From a bacterium (GTDB lineage Bacteria; Patescibacteriota; JABMPQ01; JAQVVF01): 31,709 bases of DNA. Both the position numbers and the translations under genes were made by a program. The notes under the pieces are model-generated. The model made no database searches, was not told the DNA's origin, and saw nothing but the letters and a program-made list of their open reading frames with translations. Shown here piece by piece: positions 1 to 7,498 of this stretch (position 1 is the first letter of the stretch; every line of letters starts with the position of its first letter). Location of the stretch: positions 1-31,709 of the forward strand of contig JAUWOX010000001.1 of the NCBI GenBank assembly GCA_030611905.1. Reading direction: 5' to 3'.

Positions 1-2804
1 CCTGGCGTGGCTGTGAATTGTGAATCTTTTATTTTATTAATTAGTTCTTGTGATTTCTGAATGATTTTTTCTTCTTTTTTTATGTTCCTTTCGGCGGTTA
101 GTTTTTTGTTTTGATCGATATAATAGAGACTTAGTTTTGATGGGGTGAGGCCAAGAACCTTTTCACAAGCATAGGAATAAAGTAGAAGCTGATCATTTCT
201 TTCAACGTCTTTGTCGTTTTTTGGAGGCTTGCCTGTTTTATAATCAACTATTTCAATTGTGCCGTCAGGAAGCTTGTCAATACGATCAATTTGGCCTTTA
301 AGAACATGCTCGCCCAGTTTTAGATTAAAGCCTTTTTCAATGAATAACGGCGCCTTAAATTCGTCTTTGTTAAGTTCGTAAAATTTTTGTAAAGCTTTTT
401 CACCTGCTTGTTTTCTCTTTTGTTCATGAGCTTTTGACAAATAAAAGTCATTAAGCCAAAAACTTTGATAATAATCCAGCAGTTTTTCTTGAGAAGATGT
501 CTTTCCTTCCTGAAGGTCTTGGTAAAATTTCTGTAATGTGGAATGCATCGTCTTGCCATAACTAAAAGTGTGAGTACTCTGCGACGGGATACGCAAAATA
601 TGGGCATAGCGATATTGGTGAGGACAGGTTTCAAAAACTTTAAGCTGGGTATAGGAAAATTTGGAAGGGAGCTGATAAGTGATTTTTGAAGAAGATTGAA
701 CTGGTTGTTCTTGATGTTCAAACTGAAGTTGATCTTGTTTTTCTTCTTTGACAGGTAATGCAAATTTATCTATATCTGTTTTAATTTCTTTGAGAAACCG
801 AGAAATCTTCTTTTTTCTTTTTCCTCCATAGTCTTCTGCTGATGTAAAGAATAATCTTTTTTTGGCGCGAGTCATGGCAACATAAAAAAGCCTTCTTTCT
901 TCTTGGACATGGCTATCCCCTTCTGGTAATTTTTCTTTGATTAATTTTTCGGGAAGTTCTATTCGATCTCTGCGTCTCCTTGAAGGAAATCTATCCTCTA
1001 CCATGTTAACCACAAAGATATTGTCAAATTCCAATCCTTTGGCAGAATGAATAGTTAGTATTTTGACAGAGTCTGGTCCTTCGTCTAATTGAACTGGAGA
1101 TGGGTCTTCCCCTGCTTCGAGTGTTAGGTCAAGATGATCCATGAATTCACGAACTGATAGTTTGCTTGTCTCTTGTAACTCTTGAATTTTTTTGAAGAAT
1201 AAAGAAATATTTAGAATCTTCTTTTCCGCTTCTGTATTTTTTTCTTTTTGAAGCATTTTGAGGTAGCCAGAATTTTTCAGAAAATCCAGGAGAACCTCCG
1301 CAGCGCCTTTGTTTTTACTCTGTCTGGCATGCTCTTTTACCAAATCAGTAATTCTTTTTAATTGTTCTGGGGTTTTTTCGCTAAGCTCTGCGAGGCGACT
1401 TGGAGTTGAGGCTAGATCAAATAGGGAGATATTTTTTCTTCTAGCAAGTGAAATGATTTTTACAATATCTTTTGGAGAGATGTTAAATAATTTGAGGTTC
1501 AAAATACGGTAAAAGTTTATGTCGTCGTAAAAGTCATTGATGACACGAAGATAAGAAATTAGATCCATTATTTCTGACTGAGAGTATAACCCTCTGGAAG
1601 CAATAAATTGGTACGGGATTTTTTTGCTAACCAAAAGGCTGATGAAAATTTCAGCTGAAGCATTGGCACGCACAAGGATGGCATTATCTGACCAACTGGA
1701 TTTTTCTTTGTTTTTTAATTTAATTATATTGTTTATGACTTCAACTGCTTCTTGCTCTAAAGTATTTTTGTGGATATGACAAAGGTTTTGATCAATTTGC
1801 TGTTTTATATTAGATTTTAGTTTTTTGTTAATCTTATATTTCGCTTCTAGCCGATCTGGATTATTTAGTTGAATTGATTTATAGGAAAGATCAAGAATAG
1901 GCTGTTCGGAGCGGTAATTTTCAGTTAGTACTATTTTTTTTGTTTTATTATAATCTTTTTGGAATTGTAGAATATTGCTAACAGAGGCGCCACGAAATTT
2001 GTAAATGGCCTGATCATCATCGCCAACAACTGTTAAATTATCTTGTGGCGAGGATAAGAGCTGTAATAATTTGTACTGAGCATAATTTGTATCTTGGAAT
2101 TCATCAACTAAGATGTATTGGAATTGCTGCTGATATTTCTTAAGTAAATGTTTTCTTTTCCTGAATAGATCAATAGTATTGATAATTAAGTCACCAAAAT
2201 CTAGATTGCTTTCTTGGATCATGAGGTCTTGATATTTCTTGAAAGCTTTGGCAATCTCTGTAATTTTTTCTATCTCTTCACTATCCAAATCTTTATTTGA
2301 TTTTAAGCTTTTGGCATATTTTAAATATTCATCTGGAGAAATGTCTTCGTCTTTGGCTCGGGAAAAATGCTTGATTAATTCTGAAATGAATGAATTTGGA
2401 TTACCAAGGGGGCGATAATAATCAAGGTCAAAATCAAATATATGAGCTTTGATAAACATCCATTGCTCAGATTGGGTTAATAATTTGTAATTGGGATCAA
2501 GGCCAATGTCTAAAGCATTCTCCTTCAAAATACGATCACAAAAGCCATGAAATGTTTCTATCCAAAGATCGGTATAGCCATAGGGCAATAATTTGTCAAC
2601 GCGCTCTTCCATTTCTTCAGCAGCTTTTTCTGTGAAAGTGAGAGCTAAAATATTTTCAGGCTTGATCTTTTTTTGCAGCATAAGCCAGGCCAGTCTTTTG
2701 GTGATAGCCATTGTTTTGCCTGTTCCAGCGCCAGCAACAATGAGTAGTGGACCGGCTGGATGAGTAACAGCTTGTTTCTGCTGCGCGTTTAATTCTTGTA
2801 GCAT
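1..2804 (-). CDS. UvrD/PcrA/AddA-family SF1 helicase with C-terminal RecB-like nuclease domain (3' end cut by window edge)
   Basis: This is an open frame of 934 codons with no stop before the left edge, so the C-terminus is missing. It reads as a superfamily 1A 3'-5' DNA helicase: Walker A GAGTGKT at residues 25-31, LTFTEKAAEEM just after it, Walker B VDEFQDT near residue 232, GDDDQAIYKFRGA near 260, and VAMTRAKKRLF near 639. The C-terminal part, from about residue 680, carries CPHQYRYAHILRIP and then GQIDRID...IVDYKTGKPP near 845, the D-x-D-x-K pattern of PD-(D/E)XK nucleases (PDDEXK_1). In AddAB/RecB-type nucleases such a cysteine is often one of four Fe-S ligands; the other three would lie beyond the edge. 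The role is probably DNA end processing or repair. The ATG lies 4 nt after the stop of the upstream paralog, so the two are very likely co-transcribed. Family assignment is sure; the subfamily is not. Confidence 0.93.
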   Translation of the reverse strand, partial: MLQELNAQQKQAVTHPAGPLLIVAGAGTGKTMAITKRLAWLMLQKKIKPENILALTFTEKAAEEMEERVDKLLPYGYTDLWIETFHGFCDRILKENALDIGLDPNYKLLTQSEQWMFIKAHIFDFDLDYYRPLGNPNSFISELIKHFSRAKDEDISPDEYLKYAKSLKSNKDLDSEEIEKITEIAKAFKKYQDLMIQESNLDFGDLIINTIDLFRKRKHLLKKYQQQFQYILVDEFQDTNYAQYKLLQLLSSPQDNLTVVGDDDQAIYKFRGASVSNILQFQKDYNKTKKIVLTENYRSEQPILDLSYKSIQLNNPDRLEAKYKINKKLKSNIKQQIDQNLCHIHKNTLEQEAVEVINNIIKLKNKEKSSWSDNAILVRANASAEIFISLLVSKKIPYQFIASRGLYSQSEIMDLISYLRVINDFYDDINFYRILNLKLFNISPKDIVKIISLARRKNISLFDLASTPSRLAELSEKTPEQLKRITDLVKEHARQSKNKGAAEVLLDFLKNSGYLKMLQKEKNTEAEKKILNISLFFKKIQELQETSKLSVREFMDHLDLTLEAGEDPSPVQLDEGPDSVKILTIHSAKGLEFDNIFVVNMVEDRFPSRRRRDRIELPEKLIKEKLPEGDSHVQEERRLFYVAMTRAKKRLFFTSAEDYGGKRKKKISRFLKEIKTDIDKFALPVKEEKQDQLQFEHQEQPVQSSSKITYQLPSKFSYTQLKVFETCPHQYRYAHILRIPSQSTHTFSYGKTMHSTLQKFYQDLQEGKTSSQEKLLDYYQSFWLNDFYLSKAHEQKRKQAGEKALQKFYELNKDEFKAPLFIEKGFNLKLGEHVLKGQIDRIDKLPDGTIEIVDYKTGKPPKNDKDVERNDQLLLYSYACEKVLGLTPSKLSLYYIDQNKKLTAERNIKKEEKIIQKSQELINKIKDSQFTATP

Positions 2805-2808
2805 ATAT

Positions 2809-3606
2809 TTAAAATTGCTTTCTTTCTGGCCGAGGTTTTTTTTGTTGTTTGAAGTCGGGGGTTGGCATGGTGAGCTTTAATCCGTGATCTGTCATTTCCG
2901 CCTTTTTTGCAGCTAGTATTTTGAGAACAAAGCCAGCCTTAAACAATCTTTCTATATTACCAAGAGCATACCTAGAAATGTGTTTTCTTTTTTCTTGTCT
3001 TATATCTTTCAAGGCTTCTTTGAATTCTTGGATGAAAAAATTACTGGCTCTGATTGGAATTTCGGTATCTTTAATTACTTCTGGTGCGTAAATTTTCAGA
3101 TAATGGAGATTATAATAAGTAATTATTTTGTGTTCTCCGATTGGGATACCCCAATCCCTTGGATTATCTGACAGTTTTTCTATATTTTCTCTTAATTCTT
3201 GTTTTTCTTCTTTGCTCATCGATTTTAGTCTTTCCGTTATGTCCTGTCTGAAAATTAAATCTGAATTCTCGGCTTCATGAATTTCTTCGTCAGTTAATTC
3301 GAAATCAAGAAATCTATCAGACCAGATCTTTAATAAACCTAGTAATTCTAAGTATTTCTTTCTAACAGTCCTTTCAGATGGGGGACTATAGGGACGATGG
3401 TCAACAACTGAATCTGATAAAGCATACTCATCTAAACATCCTTCAACACTATTCAATGTTAAATCTTGACATATAATTTCCCAGTCTCTTTTGGTAACTT
3501 CTTCTTCTGGATCAAAAACAAGTACTTCAGGTTCCTCTGTTTCTAAAGATAGATCCTGTAATTTTAATTCATCTGGTTTTTTTTCGAAATGTTTTCGTAT
3601 TCCCAT
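2809..3606 (-). CDS. Constant-ended variable-core family protein, member 1 (type A)
   Basis: I do not recognise this 265-residue protein. It begins MGIRKHFEKKPDELKLQDL, followed by an acidic linker, and ends KKPRPERKQF. Both ends are shared with the three other family members in this window, while the middle is divergent. The core is predicted helical and charged, without signal peptide, membrane segment or cysteine cluster. Weak internal units have the form LLKIxxxxRFxDFELTDEE, YLKIYAPEVIKDTEIP and LKILAAKKAEMTDHGLKLTM. The core aligns over its full length with member 3 (4430-5185), so those two form one subtype. It is the last of three tandem copies; the helicase-nuclease start follows 4 nt after its stop, and 8 nt separate it from member 2. 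No function can be assigned; the company of rmuC and a helicase-nuclease only suggests DNA metabolism. Confidence 0.85.
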   Translation of the reverse strand: MGIRKHFEKKPDELKLQDLSLETEEPEVLVFDPEEEVTKRDWEIICQDLTLNSVEGCLDEYALSDSVVDHRPYSPPSERTVRKKYLELLGLLKIWSDRFLDFELTDEEIHEAENSDLIFRQDITERLKSMSKEEKQELRENIEKLSDNPRDWGIPIGEHKIITYYNLHYLKIYAPEVIKDTEIPIRASNFFIQEFKEALKDIRQEKRKHISRYALGNIERLFKAGFVLKILAAKKAEMTDHGLKLTMPTPDFKQQKKPRPERKQF

Positions 3607-3635
3607 GAGATTAGTTAAAAGTTTTTTCTTTCTGG
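3533..3635. repeat. Gene-junction duplication, copy 1
   Basis: A 103-bp block covers the last seven codons of member 2, the 8-nt spacer and about the first 25 codons of member 1. It matches positions 4348-4450 with only two mismatches, both in a synonymous Ile-Arg pair. Sequence outside the block diverges quickly. Confidence 0.85.
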
Positions 3636-4421
3636 TCTTGGTTTTTTTGGTTGTTTGAGGTCAAGTTCTGACATTACTAATTTGTATCCTTGATTTGTGA
3701 ATTCTATTCTCTTTGCAGTTAATATACTGAGAGTGAGCGCATCATAGCTATACTGTATCCAATCAATAAGTTTGGCTCTATTCATTTCTTCTTTTTTGTT
3801 TTCAAAATCTTTTTCAGTTAGACCTAATTCTTCGAAAAGTTCTGGTGAAAATAATCTTATTTTTGCAGCAAAACGGCAATATCTTCCGTGATGATCTTTT
3901 TTGTTAAATAAAGCTCTTTTAATTTTGTCAATAATTTCGTTATTTTTTAGGTCTAATTCTTTGGATTCTTTTGGAAAAAGAGTTTGCAAACTAAAAGCCG
4001 TTGTAACATATAGTTCTAAATCTGTGGATTTGTTAAACTTTAACTCTTGTTTAAGTTTTTCAAAATCTTCTTGGCCAAAATTTATTTGATCTGGAAAAAG
4101 ATTTTTTAGAATCATCATATGGTAGTGCGTTTGGAAAGTATTCTTTTGCTCTTTAATTCCTTTTAACGCTTGTTGATCAAGTAGAAAAAAATTTGATTTG
4201 TCTGGAAAAATAATTTTGAAATTGTGTGCTAGTCTAGCAAACTGTCCCCACCATCCTTTGTCATGATATTCTTTGAGTCTTTGCAATATTCTTTCCCAAT
4301 CTTGTTCAATAATCTCTTCTTCTGGATTAAAAACGAGTGCTTTAGGCTCCTCTGTTTCTAAAGATAGATCCTGTAATTTTAATTCATCTGGTTTTTTTTC
4401 GAAATGTTTTCTGATTCCCAT
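3615..4421 (-). CDS. Constant-ended variable-core family protein, member 2 (type B, repeat-bearing)
   Basis: This is an unrecognised 268-residue protein with the family tags MGIRKHFEKKPDELKLQDL at the N-terminus and KKPRPERKNF at the C-terminus. From about residue 37 the core can be cut into five diverged units of 36-44 residues. Each has an aromatic/hydrophobic helix, then a segment like FKIIFPDKSNFF, LKNLFPDQINFG, LQTLFPKESKELD, IRLFSPELFEELG and LSILTAKRIEFT, then a new helix starting near DxxAxxxIK. The same units are much clearer in member 4 (7755-8603), so members 2 and 4 form one subtype. There is no signal peptide or membrane segment, so it is probably cytoplasmic. Spacers to both neighbouring paralogs are the same 8 nt. 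The function is unknown; an alpha-solenoid-like interaction scaffold is the most natural structural guess. Confidence 0.85.
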   Translation of the reverse strand: MGIRKHFEKKPDELKLQDLSLETEEPKALVFNPEEEIIEQDWERILQRLKEYHDKGWWGQFARLAHNFKIIFPDKSNFFLLDQQALKGIKEQKNTFQTHYHMMILKNLFPDQINFGQEDFEKLKQELKFNKSTDLELYVTTAFSLQTLFPKESKELDLKNNEIIDKIKRALFNKKDHHGRYCRFAAKIRLFSPELFEELGLTEKDFENKKEEMNRAKLIDWIQYSYDALTLSILTAKRIEFTNQGYKLVMSELDLKQPKKPRPERKNF

Positions 4422-4450
4422 GAGATTAGTTAAAAGTTTTTTCTTTCTGG
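4348..4450. repeat. Gene-junction duplication, copy 2
   Basis: This is the partner of 3533-3635. It covers the last seven codons of member 3, the identical 8-nt spacer, and the start of member 2. The near-identity sits at the gene ends, whereas the bodies of the flanking genes are strongly diverged. Confidence 0.85.
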
Positions 4451-5185
4451 CCGTGGCTTTTTTGTCTGTTTAAAATCCTCTTTTTTCATTGTTATCTTCA
4501 ATCCTTGATTAGTCACTTTTACTTCGTCAGCAGTAAGGATTTTGAGAGTAAGAATAGCTTTAAACAAGTCATCAATATTTGAAATATGTGACCATTCGGG
4601 CTGACGCATTCTTTCTAATATTGTTTTTATCTCTTCTGTAATAAATTGCTTAATTGAATCAGGCATTTCTTGGTCTTTGAATAGATTAGAATCAACAATC
4701 TTCAGATAATACAAGTCCTTTAATATATACATCTTTGGATTGGCCTGAAACATTTTTATAGTTTTGTCTCTTAATTCCCCTCTCTCCTGCGGACTCATTG
4801 AACGCATTTGTTCTATTCTATGTGCTTTTAAAATTAAATCTGGATCATTAATTCGTCGATTTTCTTCATCAGACAATTCGAAATCTTCAAATCTGTCAAC
4901 TGAGGCAATTCTTAATAAACTTAGCAAGCTCAAATATTCTTGGGCGACATACTCCTCAGATGGAGCTTCGTAATCCATGTGATCGGCTGCCGCAACCATC
5001 TGTTCGTAATTTTCCAAATAGCGTTTAACATTTTCTTTGGTTAACTCTTGGCGTATAATATCCCAGCTTTGTTCGGTAATTTCTTCCACGCCAAATTCAG
5101 GTTTCTTGTCCGACACATGTTCTAAAGACAAGTCCTGCAATTTTAATTCGTCTGGTTTTTTTTCGAAGTGTTTTCGTATTCCCAT
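4430..5185 (-). CDS. Constant-ended variable-core family protein, member 3 (type A)
   Basis: This is an unrecognised 251-residue protein. The first 22 residues are identical to members 1 and 2, and it ends KKPRPERKNF. Between these tags it parallels member 1 at moderate identity: YLSLLSLLRIASVDRFEDFELSDEE, then SMSPQERGELRDK, YYLKIVDSNLFKDQEMP and LTLKILTADEVKVTNQGLKITM align with the corresponding stretches there. It is soluble and highly charged, with no recognisable catalytic motif. It is the first of the three tandem copies; its ATG lies 5 nt after the rmuC stop, so translation of the block probably follows rmuC. Its N-terminal codons differ at several third positions from those of members 1 and 2, which are nearly identical to each other. 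The function is unknown. Confidence 0.85.
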   Translation of the reverse strand: MGIRKHFEKKPDELKLQDLSLEHVSDKKPEFGVEEITEQSWDIIRQELTKENVKRYLENYEQMVAAADHMDYEAPSEEYVAQEYLSLLSLLRIASVDRFEDFELSDEENRRINDPDLILKAHRIEQMRSMSPQERGELRDKTIKMFQANPKMYILKDLYYLKIVDSNLFKDQEMPDSIKQFITEEIKTILERMRQPEWSHISNIDDLFKAILTLKILTADEVKVTNQGLKITMKKEDFKQTKKPRPERKNF

Positions 5186-5190
5186 AAATT

Positions 5191-6384
5191 TTATTGATAA
5201 ATATTTTCTTGTTGCATTGGCACTTCTTTTTGAACTGGCATTGCCTTAGCGGTAATTTTTTCAGATACAGGCGTTGTCTCGCCATAATCGATTTCTGCTA
5301 ATTTGTCATTAAATTTTCCTAGCCTTTTTTCTGACTCATTATATTTTTTGGTGGCATTGTTGAGATGACTACCAAGAACTTTAAATTCATCGTCGAATTT
5401 ACCAAAGTCACCTTGCAAGCGCTTAAGATTATGCAAGATCTCTTTGGCGCTCTCTTCAATTTTCATTCCCTTGAGTCCGAGGAGTATAGCTTGAACAAAG
5501 ACATAGAGAGTGTTAGGAGAGACTGGAAAAACTTTTTTAGCATAAGAAAAATTGATAAGAGGATTGTCATCTTGATCTCGGATAATTGTTTCATAATAAA
5601 CATTTTCTGCTGGAATATACATTAAGGCATAATCTATTGTTCCTTCGTCTGGCAAAATGTATTTTTGAGCAATAGCGCTAATGTGTTTTTTAACATCTGT
5701 TTTAAATTGTTTTTTGAATTTCTTTTTTTCTTCCTTATTTTTAGCCGCGCTGATCATCTTTTGAAAATTTTCTAAAGGAAATTTTGCATCAATGGGAACC
5801 AACATATTGTCTTTAAGCTTGATGACAGCGTCAACTTTTTCTCCAGAACGAAAGGTGTACTGTTCTGCAAAATGTTCTTTGGAAAAAGTTTGTGATAATA
5901 AATCGCCCAGAAATAATTCACCAAAAGCGCCGCGCAGTTTTGGAGCTTTAAGAATTTCCTGCAACCCACTAATATCCTTACCTACTTCAAATATTTTCTC
6001 ATTAGCTTCCTGCATTTGAGCCAAGCGAGTTTGTACAGAGCTAACTACTTTCGCAGCATTGTCTAGGCGAGAGCCAACTGTTGACTGTGATTTTTGAATA
6101 AGTTCACTATTTTCTTTGAGGCGCTGATTGAATTGATTGGTTTGCGCATTCATTTGAGCAAGCATGCTCTTGGTGACTTGATTCATATTTTCCGAAATAG
6201 TTTTGCTGGTTTGATTTAAATTCTGTCCAACGTGTTGGTTGAGATTGTCGATTCGCTCATGTAAAATTTTATCTTCTTTATTTTCAGGATTGGCTAGTTT
6301 TTGATTGATTTTTATTAGATAAAAAGCTAAAAAACCACATATTCCTGCTAAAATGACGGTTATGATTACTAAGAATGTTAACAT
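5191..6384 (-). CDS. rmuC: DNA recombination protein RmuC
   Basis: This is a 397-residue protein with an N-terminal membrane anchor (residues about 3-25, LTFLVIITVILAGICGFLAF). A long coiled coil follows (about 35-135, rich in Asn, Gln and Glu), then the RmuC domain with LRGAFGELFLGDLLSQ, VDAVIKLKDNMLVPIDAKFP, YALMYIPAENVYYE and VSPNTLYVFVQAILLGLKGM. RmuC proteins are nuclease-related DNA-metabolism proteins that limit inversions between short inverted repeats in E. coli; the PIDAKFP segment is the restriction-endonuclease-like core. The length is usual for the family. It is the first gene of the block rmuC, members 3-2-1, helicase-nuclease, with only 5 nt to the next start. No Shine-Dalgarno precedes the ATG; the leader is A-rich. 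Confidence 0.95.
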   Translation of the reverse strand: MLTFLVIITVILAGICGFLAFYLIKINQKLANPENKEDKILHERIDNLNQHVGQNLNQTSKTISENMNQVTKSMLAQMNAQTNQFNQRLKENSELIQKSQSTVGSRLDNAAKVVSSVQTRLAQMQEANEKIFEVGKDISGLQEILKAPKLRGAFGELFLGDLLSQTFSKEHFAEQYTFRSGEKVDAVIKLKDNMLVPIDAKFPLENFQKMISAAKNKEEKKKFKKQFKTDVKKHISAIAQKYILPDEGTIDYALMYIPAENVYYETIIRDQDDNPLINFSYAKKVFPVSPNTLYVFVQAILLGLKGMKIEESAKEILHNLKRLQGDFGKFDDEFKVLGSHLNNATKKYNESEKRLGKFNDKLAEIDYGETTPVSEKITAKAMPVQKEVPMQQENIYQ

Positions 6385-6446
6385 TTATTTTGATTATATT
6401 TATAGAGTATAATTTATTTTAGCAGATATTTAATGTAATGGAAAGT

Positions 6447-6475
6447 TTGCTATTATTTTAAATTTTATTTATAAT
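6447..6475 (+). promoter_or_regulatory. Sigma-70-type promoter for the overlapping microprotein pair
   Basis: The -35 TTGCTA (6447-6452) and the perfect -10 TATAAT (6470-6475) are separated by 17 nt. The predicted start near 6482 leaves a leader of about 44 nt before the ATG at 6526. Confidence 0.7.
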
Positions 6476-6525
6476 ATGTATATTACTAGTTTAATAATCT
6501 ATCAGCTACTAACTACTAACTAATC

Positions 6526-6624
6526 ATGCAATTACCTGAAAAATTTTTATTAGGGTTAACTATACTGTGCATAATATTAATTTTTACTCTGATTTATGTA
6601 ACTAGACTCTGGCTCAAATGTTAG
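6526..6624 (+). CDS. Small single-TM microprotein A (32 aa)
   Basis: This is a 32-codon frame from ATG to TAG. The product has a short polar start (MQLPEK), a hydrophobic segment of about 20 residues (FLLGLTILCIILIFTLIYV) and a basic tail (TRLWLKC). It is the first ATG after the promoter at 6447-6475. Its last seven bases overlap the start of the next small frame in another phase, so the two would be translated as a coupled pair. There is no clear Shine-Dalgarno, as for most genes in this window. I do not recognise it. Candidates by size and shape are a subunit of a small membrane complex or a type I toxin-like hydrophobic peptide. Coding status rests on promoter, overlap and TM pattern only. 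Confidence 0.5.
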   Translation: MQLPEKFLLGLTILCIILIFTLIYVTRLWLKC

Positions 6625-6725
6625 AAGAATTAAAAATTTTAAGACTTTATGTTATATTGGTAGTAATTTTATCACTAATTTTTTATGTTGCCTTGCCCTT
6701 ATTGAAGAGATATTACGGAAGTTAA
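6618..6725 (+). CDS. Small single-TM microprotein B (35 aa), overlapping microprotein A
   Basis: This is a 35-codon frame whose ATG lies inside the last codons of microprotein A, giving a 7-nt overlap, and which ends in TAA. It begins MLEELKILRL, has a TM segment of about 18 residues (YVILVVILSLIFYVALPLL) and ends in a basic, tyrosine-rich tail (KRYYGS). An overlapping start is typical of translational coupling and is hard to explain if neither frame is coding. The family is unknown. Strong hairpins begin about 70 nt downstream. Confidence 0.5.
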   Translation: MLEELKILRLYVILVVILSLIFYVALPLLKRYYGS

Positions 6726-6792
6726 TTTCTTATTAAAATTCAATGAGTCGTGAATATCGAAATTCAATTGGCTTAAAAACGCTATAATCGTT

Positions 6793-6831
6793 AAATAAAC
6801 GGCTATTATCGACGAAAGTAGCCGTTTATTT
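6793..6831. terminator. Strong perfect hairpin (13-bp stem) downstream of the microproteins
   Basis: The arms AAATAAACGGCTA (6793-6805) and TAGCCGTTTATTT (6819-6831) pair perfectly around a 13-nt loop. There is no long T-run after it, so it may act as a transcript-end or stabilising structure rather than a classical intrinsic terminator. Confidence 0.5.
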
Positions 6832-6834
6832 TAC

Positions 6835-6862
6835 CTTAAATAAGCCATTTGCTTTATTTAAG
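6835..6862. repeat. Second AT-rich hairpin and adjacent GC-rich fragment
   Basis: CTTAAATAA (6835-6843) and TTATTTAAG (6854-6862) form a perfect 9-bp stem. A short GC-rich fragment follows directly (about 6864-6886, with GCCGGCAGGCA), of the kind that recurs elsewhere in the window. The rest of 6726-6911 shows no coding frame. Confidence 0.5.
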
Positions 6863-6917
6863 CCCTGCCTTTGCCGGCAGGCAAGCAAAATAATTTCATG
6901 ATTTACAAAGGTTGAGC

Positions 6918-6945
6918 TTGTTTTTTTTATAGTTTAATATATAAT
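6918..6945 (+). promoter_or_regulatory. Promoter of the tRNA-fMet region
   Basis: TTGTTT (6918-6923), a 16-nt spacer and a perfect TATAAT (6940-6945) lie 17 nt before the 5' end of tRNA-fMet. Confidence 0.55.
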
Positions 6946-6962
6946 ATAAGAGTAATTATTGG

Positions 6963-7036
6963 CGCGGGGTAGAGCAGTCTGGAAGCTCGTCAGGCTCATA
7001 ACCTGAAGGTCGGCGGTTCAAATCCGCCCCCCGCAA
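6963..7036 (+). tRNA. tRNA-fMet (initiator, CAT)
   Basis: A full cloverleaf can be drawn: acceptor CGCGGGG/CCCCGCA with the initiator-type C1xA72 mismatch, D-arm GAGC...GCTC, anticodon stem TCAGG/CCTGA with loop CTCATAA, T-arm GGCGG-TTCAAAT-CCGCC and discriminator A. The C1xA72 mismatch marks it as the initiator. The usual three consecutive G-C pairs of the initiator anticodon stem are reduced to two, because the 29:41 pair is A-U. CCA is not encoded. Confidence 0.93.
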
Positions 7037-7174
7037 TTTTAAAAATTCCAAATTACAAGATACAAGTACCAAACAAATTATAAATTACAATAATTAAATT
7101 TCAAACACGCGAATTTGAGATTTATAATTTGAAATTTGTTTGTAATTTGAGTTTTGTAATTTGGAATTTTTAAA
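7037..7174. repeat. Long AT-rich imperfect palindrome between two tRNA genes
   Basis: The left arm contains AAAAATTCCAAATTACAA and CAAATTATAAATTACAA; the right arm contains TTGTAATTTGGAATTTTT and ATTTATAATTTGAAATTTG. The arms are built from short permuted words, with a small non-pairing centre (CACGCGAATTTGAG). A related palindrome lies beside the tRNA-Ser genes at 16681-16779. Confidence 0.75.
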
Positions 7175-7177
7175 GGG

Positions 7178-7251
7178 GGCAGGGTAGCTCAGCTGGTTAG
7201 AGCACCACACTCATAAAGTGGCGGTCGACGGTTCGAATCCGTCCCCTGCTA
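7178..7251 (+). tRNA. tRNA with CAT anticodon (elongator Met, or Ile2 if lysidine-modified)
   Basis: The cloverleaf has acceptor GGCAGGG/CCCTGCT (G1-U72 wobble), D-arm GCTC...GAGC, anticodon loop CTCATAA on a CCAC/GTGG stem with an AxA pair at the loop end, T-arm GACGG-TTCGAAT-CCGTC and discriminator A. It lacks initiator features. The anticodon alone cannot separate elongator Met from Ile2. CCA is not encoded. Confidence 0.9.
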
Positions 7252-7267
7252 TATCATAAAACAAATT

Positions 7268-7344
7268 GGGGGCGTAGCTTAGTGGCTTAAAGCGCCTGCC
7301 TGTCACGCAGGAGACCGCCGGTTCAAATCCGGTCGTCCCCGCCA
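7268..7344 (+). tRNA. tRNA-Asp (GTC)
   Basis: The acceptor GGGGGCG/CGTCCCC, anticodon stem CCTGC/GCAGG with loop CTGTCAC, T-arm GCCGG-TTCAAAT-CCGGT and discriminator G73 (an Asp identity base) are all present. The CCA end is encoded, unlike in the other four tRNAs here. Confidence 0.93.
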
Positions 7345-7364
7345 ATTGAACGAATTTTGAAGAA

Positions 7365-7392
7365 GAGCCGTTTTGAAGAACGGTTTTTTTTT
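7365..7392 (+). terminator. Intrinsic terminator after the tRNA cluster
   Basis: CCGTT-TTGAAG-AACGG is followed by a run of nine T residues, 20-odd nt after the tRNA-Asp 3' end. Confidence 0.8.
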
Positions 7393-7498
7393 GTTTTTAT
7401 AAGTAGTTTCTTGTCTTCTAAAGTAGCTTTCGAGCCAAACATTAAAGAGAAAATGATTCTCTTTTCCTCAGGTTATTGATTCTTATGGTAAAAAGAAT

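Noticed and set aside
320..763. 147-codon minus-strand frame within the helicase-nuclease
   Set aside because: It lies out of phase with the continuous helicase-nuclease frame, which carries all family motifs; it is a shadow.
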